DNA from: Agelas oroides
Lineage: Eukaryota > Porifera > Demospongiae > Agelasida > Agelasidae
NCBI GenBank assembly: GCA_949130485.1
Contig: OX422185.1
Location: forward strand, 4,944,928-5,008,927
DNA: 64,000 nt
Direction of reading: 5' to 3'
The number at the start of each line of letters is the position of its first letter. The stretch's first letter is position 1. The position numbers and the translations under genes were made by a program. Below are positions 21,975 through 34,673 of this stretch, piece after piece. The notes under the pieces are model-generated. The model was given only the letters and a program-made list of their open reading frames with translations. It did not search any database and was not told the DNA's origin.

Positions 21975-24205
21975 ACCATTGTAGGATGCACAATTGGCAC
22001 TCCCTAAACTGGGAACTGTCCCCAGGCCTTGATAATGACATATTAGCTGGTAGTCACTTGTCTTTTGACTATATTCTACCCCTTACACTACATCCAAGAG
22101 TTTGGTCATTCCAATTTAACTTTTAGTTTCTGGTCTTCTGCCTGTTTCTAGTTTTACAATTGAATTTATGAAAACTAATCAGTTACATCATCAAAATTGT
22201 AATTAGTGTGTGAATGCATAACTATAAAGAAAATGACTCGTGTAGGTCTTGTGTAGTTCTCACAGAGCTCCATGTATCCATGGAACTCTCAAATACCAGC
22301 ACCTTCTGTGGCTACTATCACAATGTCATCAAGCAGTAGCAGGGGACAATGAAGTATGAAAATGACTGCAGCTATCCAAATGAAGTGTGAAAGGCATAAT
22401 ATTGTATGCAGGAATGAAAATTTTGTGAAGGTTAATGTAATCAGTAGTCCTCATCTTGCATTGTGTAGGAAAGAAATATAGGAACAGAAAATAAACATTA
22501 ATCTGGAGTAGCGTTAGCAGTTAATTGTGCAAGTGCTATTCAGTGAAAGCATGAAATTAAAACTGGTCTTCATTTCCATACACTGAGATTCTGTTTTACA
22601 GCCAAGTTATATTGTTCGGCTTGCATGCCAGTTGCCTTTTGTCTTAACCCTTTAGCCAATAATGGTGTCTGTACTCATCAATTTTGGTTGCATGTTTTGG
22701 CACAATCTGTTTTGAAGATTGGTCTTGTACTAGTAGAAAGGGTGGGATAGATGGAGGTTGGGAAGTTTAGGCAAGGGGTGCCATCCATCTGGAATTTGAA
22801 TTTAAGTACTTCAGAATACTGGAGAGTGGCAGAAATTCCCTATTTCTGTTTGAAAAGTATAAATCTCTGCAAAGTCTATGTGCAGTTTTCTACCTTAACT
22901 TTGGTTGCTCTAAGCTGCCATAAAAATGAACCGTCTGTTCAGTATACTTCACTAGTGGCTGTTTATTGAATAAACTATTCATCTGCACCCAATGTAGCAA
23001 ACATTTGTCAATACTAGTTTAGTGTGTGCATGTAGCACATGTAGCTAAGTATGGACAAGTGATTGCCAGGTGTAGTGACTGGTGATTTATACCAGTAGTC
23101 ACACTTACAGAACATTATGGAGATTAATTGCTAAGCCGTTCCTAATAAACATGAAGTAAAAATGAGGAAAAATAGTGTGCAATGACTATGGCTCACTCAC
23201 CCACCTACTGCTTCATTATATGATTTGTACAGTTTAGTTTTGTTTGTGTTGCAGCTCATCAATTTGGCTGTGTGAGTGTAGTATGAACAGAAGGTTGATC
23301 ATTACTGAGCTAAAATGACAAAAAGATGCTGCTGACTTCTAGAAACCACCTTATAGTCTGTCTGTAGTGACTTTGCTGACATCTCAAGATGGTTTATTCA
23401 GTGCTCCTAGAATGGTAAGCAGACCAGCTAGGTACCCATATAGTATCTGTCAGCCTGTTTGAATCTGCATAGACTACATGATGTAATGGTCGCATGTGCA
23501 TGATAGTGGCATTATGGAGCCAGTAACACGTTCACTTGCCCGAAGGTGGGATTCAGCGAGTTGTGTACAGGTGGAGCACAAAACTCCATCGTATGCAACG
23601 TCTGTTCTCATAGCACTGGAGAAGTTTGAAAGATGTACCATTCTGCCAGATGGCTTTGAAAACAATGTCTACAAGCCAAGTTAAAGTGTTAGAAGTTGAT
23701 TAACTATGGCTTCCACACCTACAGAAATTGCGGTTTGTGTGGATTGAGAAGCCACCTGATAGAATGTCATCATAGGGTTGACATATAATGTAAACTCTCT
23801 GTGGTTTACTTGTATCTTCATGTCCAACATCAGCCATGAATCAGGTCAAAAACATGATATAAGTACTGGAGCCAGTCCCTTGAGGACTCTCCAGTACTTT
23901 ATTTTCCAGTTTTTTGTACAATGTATACACTACTTATCTTTATAGTCAGATTAAGCACCAACAGTCCTTCAACTCATGAGTTCCCACATGCAGACTATAT
24001 GCAAGCACTGATGTGTTCATTAGTTGTCAAATCCACTCTGCATATGAATAATCACTATCTTCCATGCGATCAAGATTAAAAATTAATACTGTAAATGGGT
24101 CATATACTACGTTTACTACTGACTTAGTATATATCCTAGCTACTGACAAAGCCAATATACTGATTTTGGTATCTTCCTTTCATACTCTCCCCTTCTGCCA
24201 TTCAG
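21975..24205. other. 5' region of gene C, no exon recognised
   Basis: No death or Ig domain and no other coding signature could be found. The gene C 5' exons are therefore unknown. Confidence 0.4.
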
Positions 24206-26631
24206 TCCTCCCACATATAGAGACACACCTGGCCACCCTTGAGCAAGCCATACAACACAAAGAGAAGATAAGGAAAACTATCATGCAATGTGTCTTCATT
24301 GGCATTCCTCGCTCAGGCAAAACCAGCCTAATGAAGCGTATAGTAGGTGAAGACCTCCCCCGCATTTCTCCCAGCACTGGGATAGCCGAAAAAGCAGTGC
24401 AAGTAGTTGTGAAACCCTCGGCAGCATGTGTGAGTGAATCCGACTCAACATGGACGAAGCTTAACAATGATGAAGAGGCCGCCATGGTCATCATGGATGC
24501 ATCTCGGTGTCGTTTGGACCCAGTAGGTGGTGATTCAATGCCTTCCACTGACACTTCTCATAGTCATTTGGACCCAGTAGGTGGTGATTCAATGCCTGCC
24601 ACTGACACTTCTCATAGTCATTTGGACCCAGTAGGTGGTGATTCAATGCCTGCCACTGACACTTCTCATAGTCATTTGGACCCAGTAGGTGGTGATTCAA
24701 TGCCTGCCACTGACACTTCTCATAGTCATTTGGACCCAGTAGGTGGTGATTCAATGCCTGCCACTGACACTTCTCATAGTCATTTGGACCCAGTAGGTGG
24801 TGATTCAATGCCTGCCACTGACACTTCTCATAGTCATTTGGACCCAGTAGGTGGTGATTCAATGCCTGCCACTGACACTTCTCATAGTCATTTGGACCCA
24901 GTAGGTGGTGATTCAATGCCTGCCACTGACACTTCCCAGAGTCCAGTAGGTGGTGATTCAACACCTGCCACTGACACTTCTCAGAGTCTTTTAAACACAG
25001 TAGGTGGTGATTCAAGAACTCCAGAAGTTATAGCACCTGTGCCTCAGTCTGAAGTTCCAATAGATATCTGTAGACGTGCACTTCAAAATGCAGAAAAGCT
25101 CATACAAGAGCCAGGCTGGTTGGTCTACCTGACAGACACAGGAGGTCAAATTGAGTTCCAGGAACTCCTTCCTCAGTTTCTCTCAGGTCCGACGGTGTTC
25201 TTCCTGGTATTCCGATTGGACAAAAAACTCAACAAGCCATTCAAAGTGAAGTACGTCTGCCACAATGGTAAAAAGTCAAAGCCCTACAAGTCCACCTTGA
25301 CGGTGCAGGATGCCCTCATCCAGTCACTCACCAGCATTGCCTCCATGGCATCCAATGAAACCCAGGTGTTCTTTGTTGGAACACATAGTGATAAGGTTCG
25401 TAAGCTACAAATCAATCACATCAATGATAACCTTCAACAGTTAGTAAAATCAAAAGGCTTGGACTGTAAACACATAGTTAGGAGGGGCTCTGAGTCTTGC
25501 ATGTTGCTGACAGTCAACAACCTGTCTGATCATGATCCTGGCATCCAACAGGTTCGGAGAGCTATGGAGCGACTGCACAAACAGAAAGAATTTGGGGTCG
25601 AAGCCTCTCCTTCCTATCTAATCTTTGGTCTGGTTATTCGACAACAAAAGGATAGTGTTCTCAGATACAAGGATTGCCTTGAGTTGGCCACTCAGTGCAA
25701 CATCAAAAAAGAAGACTTAGATGATGCTCTTAAGGTCCTCCATACAAAATTAGGTGTGATTCGTCACTACCAGGAAAAAAGCCTCCAGGATATTGTGATT
25801 CTAAACCCACAGGTACTTTTTGACTGCATCACTACCCTGGTGGAAAAGGCCACTTTTGAAAATGATCCTACTGGCTGGGGGGAATTTGGGAAGGTAGGTA
25901 TCTTTCCATTCAGCACTATTGAGGGAAGTTCTGAACCTCTCATCACTTCATTCTGGCTGGTGAATCTCCTAAAATACCTCCACATTATTGCCCCACTGGA
26001 GGAGGAGGAGGGGGAGAAGAAATACTTTATGCCATGTGTACTAGCACGTGCCCAACCAGCAAAAGCTGGCACCTCACGGTTTGGTAGAAAGCAATTGGCT
26101 AAGCAAGTTCCCTCTCTCCTCATTTGCTTCGAAAATGGCTGCTGCCCACTGGGTCTCTTTACAGCCCTTGTGGTGTACCTTCATGCAAAGCAAAAGATGG
26201 AAGAGGGTTTCCAGTGGCGTCTCAACAAAGACAAGATCTTCAAAAATCAGATCTCCTTTTCTGTGGGTCCCGGTTACACAGTCTCAATAACAGGGTGGCC
26301 AGATTTCTTCAAGATTACCTGCACCCCTCCATCATCTGTGGTTACAGGAACTAATCTACCTGACATATGTAAAGAAGTACGAAAACGCCTCAAGACAGGG
26401 ATCCAAGATGTGATATCACGCCTGCCTTACAAAGATACCCACTATTTGGCATTTGAATGTACTAGGGACCACCGAAGTCACAACCAAATGGACATCCACT
26501 CAGCAGCAATCCTCGACCACCTTGGCAAAAATTTAACCCTGGAAACATCCAATGAACCATGCATACTCATGTGTAAGCTCGAAGAAAATGATTTATCTCT
26601 TCCCATAGGGCATGAGATTTGGTTCCCTAAG
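24206..26631 (+). CDS. Gene C Roc-COR (ROCO-type) GTPase exon with tandem-repeat insert
   Basis: The acceptor is ccccttctgccattcag (phase 1) and the donor is CCTAAG|gtacat (phase 0). The P-loop is GIPRSGKTS (24301). Then comes an insert of ten 18-residue-type repeats, the switch DTGGQIEFQELLP (25135), TVQDALIQSLTSIASM, and VGTHSDKV as the G4-type motif. The COR-like half (SYLIFGLVIRQQKDSVLRYK, KYFMPCVLARAQ) ends EIWFPK. The intact frame extends upstream to an ATG at 24064, but that extension is hydrophobic, unlike the paralogues, and is crossed by a good acceptor, so I start the exon at 24206. It is predicted to be a GTP-switch protein linked in cis to Ig, TM and death-domain exons. Confidence 0.82.
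24508..25015 (+). repeat. 54-bp (18-residue) coding minisatellite in gene C
   Basis: There are eight near-identical units of SHLDPVGGDSMPATDTSH plus two degenerate ones. It interrupts the Roc domain between the P-loop and the DTGGQ switch. Near-identity at the DNA level indicates recent expansion, so copy number is probably polymorphic. Confidence 0.95.
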
Positions 26632-26783
26632 GTACATACATACAGTGACCATTACTAATATGTATACAGAGCTCCTTTGTACTGTGATGTGGTAGTTTCA
26701 CGTTAGTTTCGTAAATTGCTGCTCTAAAATATCAAACACAACTAATGAACATTGTTGTATTATGATTTTCTCATTAAATGTAG

Positions 26784-26862
26784 GTGAATGAAAGCCAGCA
26801 AGGGAGACAGTCCTCAGGTGTACCTCCACCTCAGCAGTTGACACCTCCACTTTCTCAGCAAG
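26784..26862 (+). CDS. Gene C Pro/Gln linker exon
   Basis: The acceptor is tctcattaaatgtag (phase 0, matching the Roc exon) and the donor is CAGCAAG|gtatta (phase 1). The peptide is VNESQQGRQSSGVPPPQQ then LTPPLSQQ. It is homologous to the gene B linker at 13383. In gene B a death-domain exon follows; here the next recognisable exon is the first Ig at 32379. Confidence 0.7.
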
Positions 26863-27721
26863 GTATTACTTAACGATAGAAGCCATAGCCTTGTTCCTAG
26901 GATTTCCCTACCCTTGCACCAAACTTAGGCCTTGACAAATTATGATAGCATAATTTTGAGTATAATAGGCACAAAGAAATATAACAAATTATGCTGTGAA
27001 ACCATGTGTACAAAACTGTGCTGAGTAAGCCCTACACTATGTAGCAAGTTGAATGGTGGATTTTCCCTCTATCAGAGAGTCAGTAGACTCTCCAAGTAGG
27101 GATGGTGCAGATGCACAATATATGCAATGCTTAAGCAAAAGCCGTGTAGCTTTACCACAAATACACCAAAAGCTTATTTAAACGCCTCTTGTCCTCTTTG
27201 AGTGCCTTTGTAATCAGCAAGACTGGCCAAAAACTTCGTGGAAGACAGCTAAACGCAAAAGTGTGCAGTAACAAAAGTGCCATTTTTTGTATGTTTTCTT
27301 TCTTTCTTTGTTCTACAGTATGCCATATCCCTTTATCTTTTTACATTACTGTAACAGTAACTGTTGCAAACTATAGTGCAAAAACAATGCAGGGATGAGG
27401 CTTTGTATATCATCCCTACCTTGTTTGCATACTTTTTGGCATGCCATCCCTACATCTTACATTGTTAATGTTTTTATTTCCTTGTATATATATATATATA
27501 TATACACACATACATATATACACATAGTGGTATATATTATATGTGTATACATATATCTGGCATACGTATTCCATATATGGGACCCGCTGAGTGAAAACAC
27601 ATTATGTTACGTAAGTGGCAAATGACAGTTGTTGTCCATGGCAATGAGTTCGAGCTTATATCATGCTTGGCTTGAAAACTACCTGTACAGATAAAATTGC
27701 CTCAAATTTTGTATTTGCCGG

Positions 27722-27965
27722 AATGGGATTGTTTAAGTTCACATAGCTCCATGAGGTTACGTCATAAAACCTCATATGGGAATTTCCCGTCTCCACCGCA
27801 TAATCGCGATAACCCTCTTTCTATGTAATTTAACTAGCATGCATGTATTCAGAGAGTATGCAGCATATCAAGGTAAAAGAGGCCAAGTAAGCATAATATC
27901 AGTAAGATAAAGTAGTCAGGATGAAGGTATATATTTGTGGCAGTTGTTGAGGGAGGAAATCAACT
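27722..27965. repeat. Inverted repeat, left arm (partner 30180-30424)
   Basis: This about 245-bp arm is the reverse complement of 30180-30424 (shared gcagcatatcaaggtaaaag versus a ttgatatgctgc-type match, and cataatcgcgataaccctct). The 2.7-kb span between may be a degraded DNA transposon with long terminal inverted repeats. Confidence 0.75.
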
Positions 27966-29729
27966 GTACAGGACAGAGCTAGCCAAGACTGAGTACAGCA
28001 TACTTGGTATCATGTGAGAGTACAATCAGTCCATGAGGCCTAAATTTGGGCCGTGAAGGAATGTACATGGTAACTTCTTGTCACACACAAGTTAATCAAG
28101 ATTTCAAGTGTTTGTGTGCATAATTTGTTAGTACCATGGCAAACCTGCTGTGTACAGTTAGCTGTGTGCATTGTAAGCTTGCACTCAAACTATCCATGAA
28201 ATTTCTACCTTCTCCACTGACTATTTATGTTGCTTACTTGATTCTATTACACTTCTCACTCAATGATACTGTCTGTGTCACTGCATACACAGCCAGCCTC
28301 ATACTACAAGCCCAAGACCGTGTCACACAAGTATACCAATCATTACTTCAGCATACTTGTATGTTTGAAATCACCCTTGTTCCCAAGTTCCCACCCAGCT
28401 TTCTGTCAGCACTGCGAGTGATGGAAAGCTAAGTAAGGAAGGCCTGGAAATGAGGCTATGCTCAACTTGTGTACGCACTCCCCTCTCTTAATTCACCAAC
28501 AAAACGACTACACAAATGCAGACAAGTTCTAATTCCACTATCAGATCACCAAGAAATAGACTAGGGGAAGCTTCTCCCCCACTCCTGAGCCCTAAGGGAG
28601 TACTAGGAAATGACTTTTGTTAAAGACCACCTAAAAGATACAGTTATAGGTGTGATTTTACCTCTCAGATTGCATCACAAACAATCTGAGAGCACCTAAA
28701 ACCCAAATTTTTGTTGAGGAGCATGCCCCCCAGAGCCCCTAGACAATGCTTCAAACAGCTTCCCCTAAAAAATCATAATCCTAGATAGAACCCTCTCCTC
28801 TCAAAACATGAGGTGACAGACTGCACACAACAGACCTTCCTCTAGCATGGAGAAAAAGGAGACATCCTATATTTGAAGACAAGCATCCTGGGTGTAAGTT
28901 CCAACTCTCACTTCAAGTGTCAGGCATCCCATGACCCGTTTGCTGCCCTGTCTGTGCTGTTCTACCTGGATGGGGCTTAAGGTGGCAGGGAACCCTGTGT
29001 TTTCAAGGTCAACAAACCTGGAATCCAAGCTGCCGTTATGGGAACCTTCATCTGTTCACTGTCCGTAAAATTTGGGGATTCTCCCCATTTCCTGTCGGCA
29101 TTGGCATCCAATAATCACTTTTTAATAATTAAAAAAGTTAAGATGTGGCCTGGCGGAACCCTTCATGTGGTGGTCGGAACTTTGAAGATAAGCTTAGATC
29201 GACTTAAAAAAAAAACAAAAAAAAACAGAGGAGTTTTAGTAGAGTGCTGTAGTGTCAGTAGCTGTGAGTAGTGCATAATGCCTGCTTGTGAAAGCTAGCT
29301 TGTGTCTAGAAGCAGCAGAAAGGCCACAGTGGCCAAGACTGTAGTCACTGGGTAGGCCCAGGTCTTGCGATCGTATGCCTAGCCTAGTAGGTGACCGTGG
29401 CCCAGTGCTCCGAGTGCTGGGCTGGGCTTTAACTAGAATGCGCAATATATCGTTGGAACTACCCTGCCGTAGACAAGAAAGCTCCAGAGGAGTTGTGTGT
29501 GGAAGAGAACCGTGAGTTGTTTAGTGACATAACGGGGAGAGGTGGGGCTAGTAATGCTTGCTTCCACTCGTGAATGAGCCCCTCCCGTATACAAGCTGTG
29601 AATTTTTTGAAATGTGCATTCATTTTGGTGCAGTCAAAGTTGTTCATTCCAAGAGTAGTGACAAACATGAGTCTAGCCTGACTTTGAGAGTAGCTCTGAA
29701 CAAAAGCTGGCACAGATTGATTTGAGATA

Positions 29730-29965
29730 CATTGGTGGGTAGGACGCGAGTGTAGATGAGTGAGTGTGTAGATGCGTCTATCGAGTGGCAATTTTGGGTT
29801 CATGAATATATTAATGAGCCACTAAAACCCTTTTTAAAATTAGGCAAAGCAAGATTGCCCTAACGCAAACCCTAACCCTGAAACTAGGAGTAACCCTGGT
29901 CCTGACTGTAACCCAAGTTTATGTTTTCGTTAACCTCCGCTGAAAGACTTCCCCGCCACCTTAAA
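29730..29965. repeat. Dispersed repeat, copy 2 (pair with 21743-21974)
   Basis: Same orientation and nearly same content as copy 1, ending in cgccaccttaa. Confidence 0.8.
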
Positions 29966-30179
29966 TCCACACTGTCACTGCTCACTTTGGCCTGGGCTTG
30001 CTACGGAACAATGCACACAAATGAAAAATTCGTGTGGAATAGTAAACCTTTTACAAGCCTTTGCTGCCCAATAGAGCACAAATTTAGGGCTCAAGAACAG
30101 ACTGTACCTTCAAATGGTCATCTCAGTTGATCCAACATGCCTCTTATGGAGGGCTAGCTCTGAGCTGTACAATCTATTT

Positions 30180-30424
30180 CTCCCTCCACAGCTGCCACGA
30201 ATATACACCTTTATCCTGACTACTTTAGCTTACTGATATTATGCTTACTTGGTCTCTTGATATGCTGCATACTCTCTAATTGCATGCTAGTACAGAACAA
30301 TTTTTAGTAAGTTAAATTACGTAGAAAGAGGGTTATTGCGATTATGCGGTGGGCACGGGGAACTCCCATGTGAGGTTTTATGACGTAACTTCATGGAGCT
30401 ATGTGAACTTAGACGATCCCAGGC
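30180..30424. repeat. Inverted repeat, right arm (partner 27722-27965)
   Basis: Reverse complement of the left arm, including gaaagagggttattgcgatt and atgacgtaacttcatggagc. Confidence 0.75.
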
Positions 30425-30896
30425 TGGAATAGTCTCGCGTAGCCAGACTCTCGCAGGGAGGAGAGTCTGGTGAACTGCCCATGCCAACTATCACTGTGAT
30501 TTTGTGTAGTGTTGATTCATTGTGTTATATCTTGTAAAATAGCTGAGTTCAGGCAGTGATAGTTAGGCTTAGCTTAATTGAAAAAAACTGCTTTACTCAG
30601 AACGTAGTGAGAAGACCTGCTAGTAAAGTCCAAAGAAGCCAAAATGGTGGAAACGTAGGTACCCGCTGTGGATCTGATAATACGTGGCAAAAGTTGGCTG
30701 ACAGTTTCAGTGAAGGTACGTTTTAACTGTCGCTGGCATGATTAGATAGTCGGGGCGAGCGTGAGCGAGCCCCCTTCTAGTGATGCTAACGGGACCGTCT
30801 CATATATATATATATATTATGTGTCGTACGTCGTGCCGCATATCCTAAACTTATCCAATTTAACGCATGTATATACAGACGCCACGTGTTCTACAA

Positions 30897-31004
30897 TGGA
30901 GTCGTACAGCAATTCTTCACCAAGAGTCCCCGAGTCATCAGGGAATAGAGAAGACAGACTGCAGCGTAGAAGAGAGCGAGGGTTAGGATTTAACACAGGT
31001 TGAA
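30897..31004 (+). pseudogene. Helitron-type protein N-terminal fragment (weak)
   Basis: ATG followed by MESYSNSSPRVPESSGNRED and an Arg-rich LQRRRERG segment, then a stop. Basic RRRER-type N termini of this kind occur on large Helitron proteins in sponges and cnidarians, from memory. Only about 35 codons survive. A Pif1-like helicase fragment lies just downstream on the other strand. Confidence 0.35.
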
Positions 31005-31189
31005 GAAATGCTGATTTCTGCCGTGTTGCCAATCATGTCCATCTATCGCTTACCTCACTAGCTGTACGAAAGATTCGCAGCAATTGGCACCGTTTCTGGC
31101 GAATGAAAATTCACAACAATTAGCGCAGTTATTAACATACGAAAGATTCACAGCAACTAACACAGTTGTTGGAGTATGAAAATTCACAG

Positions 31190-31440
31190 CACTATTTGTT
31201 GGTACAGAGATTGTTGCACTGTGTGAACAGTTAGCACCTCATCAATGATGAGGTACTTCATGTTGGCCAGGGACTGCTGCATTTTGTGTAGGCGCTCACC
31301 CTCCAGGTCTTTGAAGTCACCCTTGGTTGGCAGACTGAAAAGAGAGTGGAGGGTGTGGCCCTCGATGTTAAATACTGCCACACCACCAGCCGCACCGCAC
31401 CAACCGCTCTCCACGCGCTTGTGGTGCATCCATCGCATTC
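31190..31440 (-). pseudogene. Pif1-like helicase fragment (Helitron remnant)
   Basis: The minus strand reads AVFNIEGHTLHSLFSLP, GDFKDLEGERLHKMQQSL and MKYLIIDE. These match the region between the Walker A and Walker B motifs of Pif1/Helitron helicases, with YLIIDE as Walker B. The frame degenerates on both sides and no Walker A is seen. It is a short dead piece of a rolling-circle transposon. Confidence 0.72.
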
Positions 31441-32279
31441 GAGCTCACGCTCACCCCCACAATGCTGTGCATTCACCTAGTATATACATGATAGAATGAG
31501 TAGCGTGTGGAGGTAAGCTGTACTGTGGCCAACTACGACGCCACAGGCAAACTTCGAACACAATTTTGAGGGGAAATCCCTATAGGACACCACAGCTAAC
31601 TATGCTTCAATTGACTTCCTGTTACACGTAATAACTAACTCCAGGTCCAACAAGGCGGAGTGATCACGATAAAATAGTGGAAGCGAAGTGGGGGCACATT
31701 TGGCCGCTATTGGTGTTAAGGGACAAGAAATTTCACGGGTGCATTTGGCCGCTATAGGGTTATACCCGCAAGCTATACCGCTATGATCTATAGCCAAAGT
31801 TACATTGCAGGTATTGCAGCTAGGGTTAACTATCCCATTCCAATGCTCCACATGAGGATGAGACTACTTTAAGTATAGCGAAGAGCTGTTTTGGTCTATA
31901 CATGTTCCTAATCACTTGACTTAAGTGGACTGGACTGGACTACAATTGGACTCAGAAAATGTCAGAAATAAGTTAATAAACCACTGGAAACAGAATTAAG
32001 CACATGCAAAAATCAAACACGATGGAACATGCATAGAATTTCAAGGGTTTGTACAGCTGTATCAATGAGAGTCTGATAATTGGAATGTTACTTGTTACAT
32101 GTAACCAACACTACCCTAGCTGGTTTGTTAATGTGAGACTAAACCAACAGCCTCATTCTCAAGCCCCGCCCAGCTTTGACATTTTTGACATTTTTGGTAT
32201 AGTTCAGTCCAGTCCAGTGATTAGTGACACCCAAGTACACTTGCATTCAGAACTCTGTGCCAATATCACTAATATCTTT

Positions 32280-32321
32280 CCCCCTCCCCCCTCCCCCCCC
32301 TCCCCCCCCCCCCCCCCCCCC
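32280..32321. repeat. Poly-C tract
   Basis: Nearly pure C run of about 40 bases, immediately followed by a short CA-A run, about 60 bp before the first Ig exon. Confidence 0.95.
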
Positions 32322-32378
32322 ACAAAAAAAAAGTGACAACTAATTTTGTATCTGTCAAATTGCCTTTTCTTCTCATAG

Positions 32379-32648
32379 TTGAGGCCCCTAAGATCACCCA
32401 ACATCCAGAAAGCAAGTCAGTAGCAACTGGAGCATCCACAACCTTTATTGTTGAAGCATCTGGAGATGACCTTCAGTTCCAGTGGAGGAAGGATGGCCAA
32501 GACTTGCATGATGGTAACAAATATCGTGGCACTAAAACTCACACATTACACATTAATGATGTGGATAAGAGTGACAAAGGAAGTTACCAATGCCTTGTGA
32601 AGAATGATGGAGGAGAGAAGTTGTCAGAAAAGCCTGATCTTACAGTCT
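32379..32648 (+). CDS. Gene C Ig exon 1
   Basis: A 270-bp phase 1-1 exon with acceptor cttttcttctcatag and donor GTCT|gtaagt. The Ig domain is APKITQHPESKSVATG, TTFIVEASGDDLQFQWRK, GSYQCLVKNDGGEKLS. The B-strand Cys is replaced by Val; the Trp and F-strand Cys are kept. Splicing from the linker exon gives an in-frame Val. It is the most distinct member of the array and lies outside the exact 459-bp periodicity. Confidence 0.82.
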
Positions 32649-32837
32649 GTAAGTTGGTCATAAAATTTTCTTGTTGAGTTTTCCTTTTATGTACATGAGA
32701 ATAATTCTGTGGGGGTGCTTAGTTTAGTTTGGTGACGTGGGTTTGGTGTACATCTACACTTGCCTTCAGAACTACATGTATTACTAATATATAATTTTCT
32801 CTGTCAAATTGCCTTTTCTTCCTTTTCTTCCTCACAG

Positions 32838-33107
32838 TTGATCCCCCTAAGATCACCCGACATCCAGAAAGCAAGTCAGTAGCAACTGGAGCATCCACAA
32901 CCTTTACTGTTGAAACATCTGGAGATGACCTTCAGTTCCAGTGGAGGAAGGATGGCCAAGACTTGCATGATGGTAACAAATATCGTGGCACTAAAACTCA
33001 CACATTACACATTAATGGTGTGGATAAGAGTGACAAAGGAAGTTACCAATGCCTTGTCAAGAATGATGGAGGAGAGAAGTTGTCAGAAAAGCCTGATCTT
33101 ACAGTCT
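32838..33107 (+). CDS. Gene C Ig exon 2 (array unit)
   Basis: Phase 1-1, 270 bp, acceptor ttccttttcttcctcacag, donor GTCT|gtaagt. The domain reads PPKITRHPESKSVATG, VETSGDDLQFQWRK, LHINGVDKSDKGSYQC. It is the first of four virtually identical units including their introns (period 459 bp). Confidence 0.85.
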
Positions 33108-33296
33108 GTAAGTTGGTCATAAAATTTTCTTGTTGAGTTTTCCTTTTATGTACATGAGAATAATTCTGTGGGGGTGCTTAGTTTAGTTTGGTGACGTGGG
33201 TTTGGTGTACATCTACACTTGCCTTCAGAACTACATGTATTACTAATATATAATTTTCTCTGTCAAATTGCCTTTTCTTCCTTTTCTTCCTCACAG

Positions 33297-33566
33297 TTGA
33301 TCCCCCTAAGATCACCCGACATCCAGAAAGCAAGTCAGTAGCAACTGGAGCATCCACAACCTTTACTGTTGAAACATCTGGAGATGACCTTCAGTTCCAG
33401 TGGAGGAAGGATGGCCAAGACTTGCATGATGGTAACAAATATCGTGGCACTAAAACTCACACATTACACATTAATGGTGTGGATAAGAGTGACAAAGGAA
33501 GTTACCAATGCCTTGTCAAGAATGATGGAGGAGAGAAGTTGTCAGAAAAGCCTGATCTTACAGTCT
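33297..33566 (+). CDS. Gene C Ig exon 3 (array unit)
   Basis: It appears identical to exon 2 by eye in both exon and flanking intron sequence. Phase 1-1. Recent unequal crossover is the simplest source. Confidence 0.85.
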
Positions 33567-33755
33567 GTAAGTTGGTCATAAAATTTTCTTGTTGAGTTTT
33601 CCTTTTATGTACATGAGAATAATTCTGTGGGGGTGCTTAGTTTAGTTTGGTGACGTGGGTTTGGTGTACATCTACACTTGCCTTCAGAACTACATGTATT
33701 ACTAATATATAATTTTCTCTGTCAAATTGCCTTTTCTTCCTTTTCTTCCTCACAG

Positions 33756-34025
33756 TTGATCCCCCTAAGATCACCCGACATCCAGAAAGCAAGTCAGTAG
33801 CAACTGGAGCATCCACAACCTTTACTGTTGAAACATCTGGAGATGACCTTCAGTTCCAGTGGAGGAAGGATGGCCAAGACTTGTGTGATGGTAACAAATA
33901 TCGTGGCACTAAAACTCACACATTACACATTAATGGTGTGGATAAGAGTGACAAAGGAAGTTACCAATGCCTTGTCAAGAATGATGGAGGAGAGAAGTTG
34001 TCAGAAAAGCCTGATCTTACAGTCT
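33756..34025 (+). CDS. Gene C Ig exon 4 (array unit)
   Basis: As exon 3, except that the LHDG motif reads LCDG (tgtgatggt), a change it shares only with exon 7. Phase 1-1. Confidence 0.85.
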
Positions 34026-34214
34026 GTAAGTTGGTCATAAAATTTTCTTGTTGAGTTTTCCTTTTATGTACATGAGAATAATTCTGTGGGGGTGCTTAGT
34101 TTAGTTTGGTGACGTGGGTTTGGTGTACATCTACACTTGCCTTCAGAACTACATGTATTACTAATATATAATTTTCTCTGTCAAATTGCCTTTTCTTCCT
34201 TTTCTTCCTCACAG

Positions 34215-34484
34215 TTGATCCCCCTAAGATCACCCGACATCCAGAAAGCAAGTCAGTAGCAACTGGAGCATCCACAACCTTTACTGTTGAAACATCTGGA
34301 GATGACCTTCAGTTCCAGTGGAGGAAGGATGGCCAAGACTTGCATGATGGTAACAAATATCGTGGCACTAAAACTCACACATTACACATTAATGGTGTGG
34401 ATAAGAGTGACAAAGGAAGTTACCAATGCCTTGTCAAGAATGATGGAGGAGAGAAGTTGTCAGAAAAGCCTGATCTTACAGTCT
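34215..34484 (+). CDS. Gene C Ig exon 5 (array unit)
   Basis: Same as exons 2 and 3 (LHDG form). Phase 1-1, with the same intron sequence on both sides. Confidence 0.85.
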
Positions 34485-34673
34485 GTAAGTTGGTCATAAA
34501 ATTTTCTTGTTGAGTTTTCCTTTTATGTACATGAGAATAATTCTGTGGGGGTGCTTAGTTTAGTTTGGTGACGTGGGTTTGGTGTACATCTACACTTGCC
34601 TTCAGAACTACATGTATTACTAATATATAATTTTCTCTGTCAAATTGCCTTTTCTTCCTTTTCTTCCTCACAG

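Larger units (their letters stand above)
26863..32378. other. 5.5-kb intron of gene C, repeat-filled
   Basis: It contains a short TA/CA-rich tract (27483-27530), a partial copy of the 60323-60957 element (about 27575-27720), a pair of inverted repeats, a dispersed repeat, Helitron remnants and a poly-C tract. No conserved-domain exon is visible between the linker and the Ig array. Confidence 0.5.

Noticed and set aside
24491-25015. 174-codon antisense frame
   Set aside because: It is the mirror of the 54-bp coding repeat in gene C; repeat units whose length is a multiple of three keep antisense frames open.
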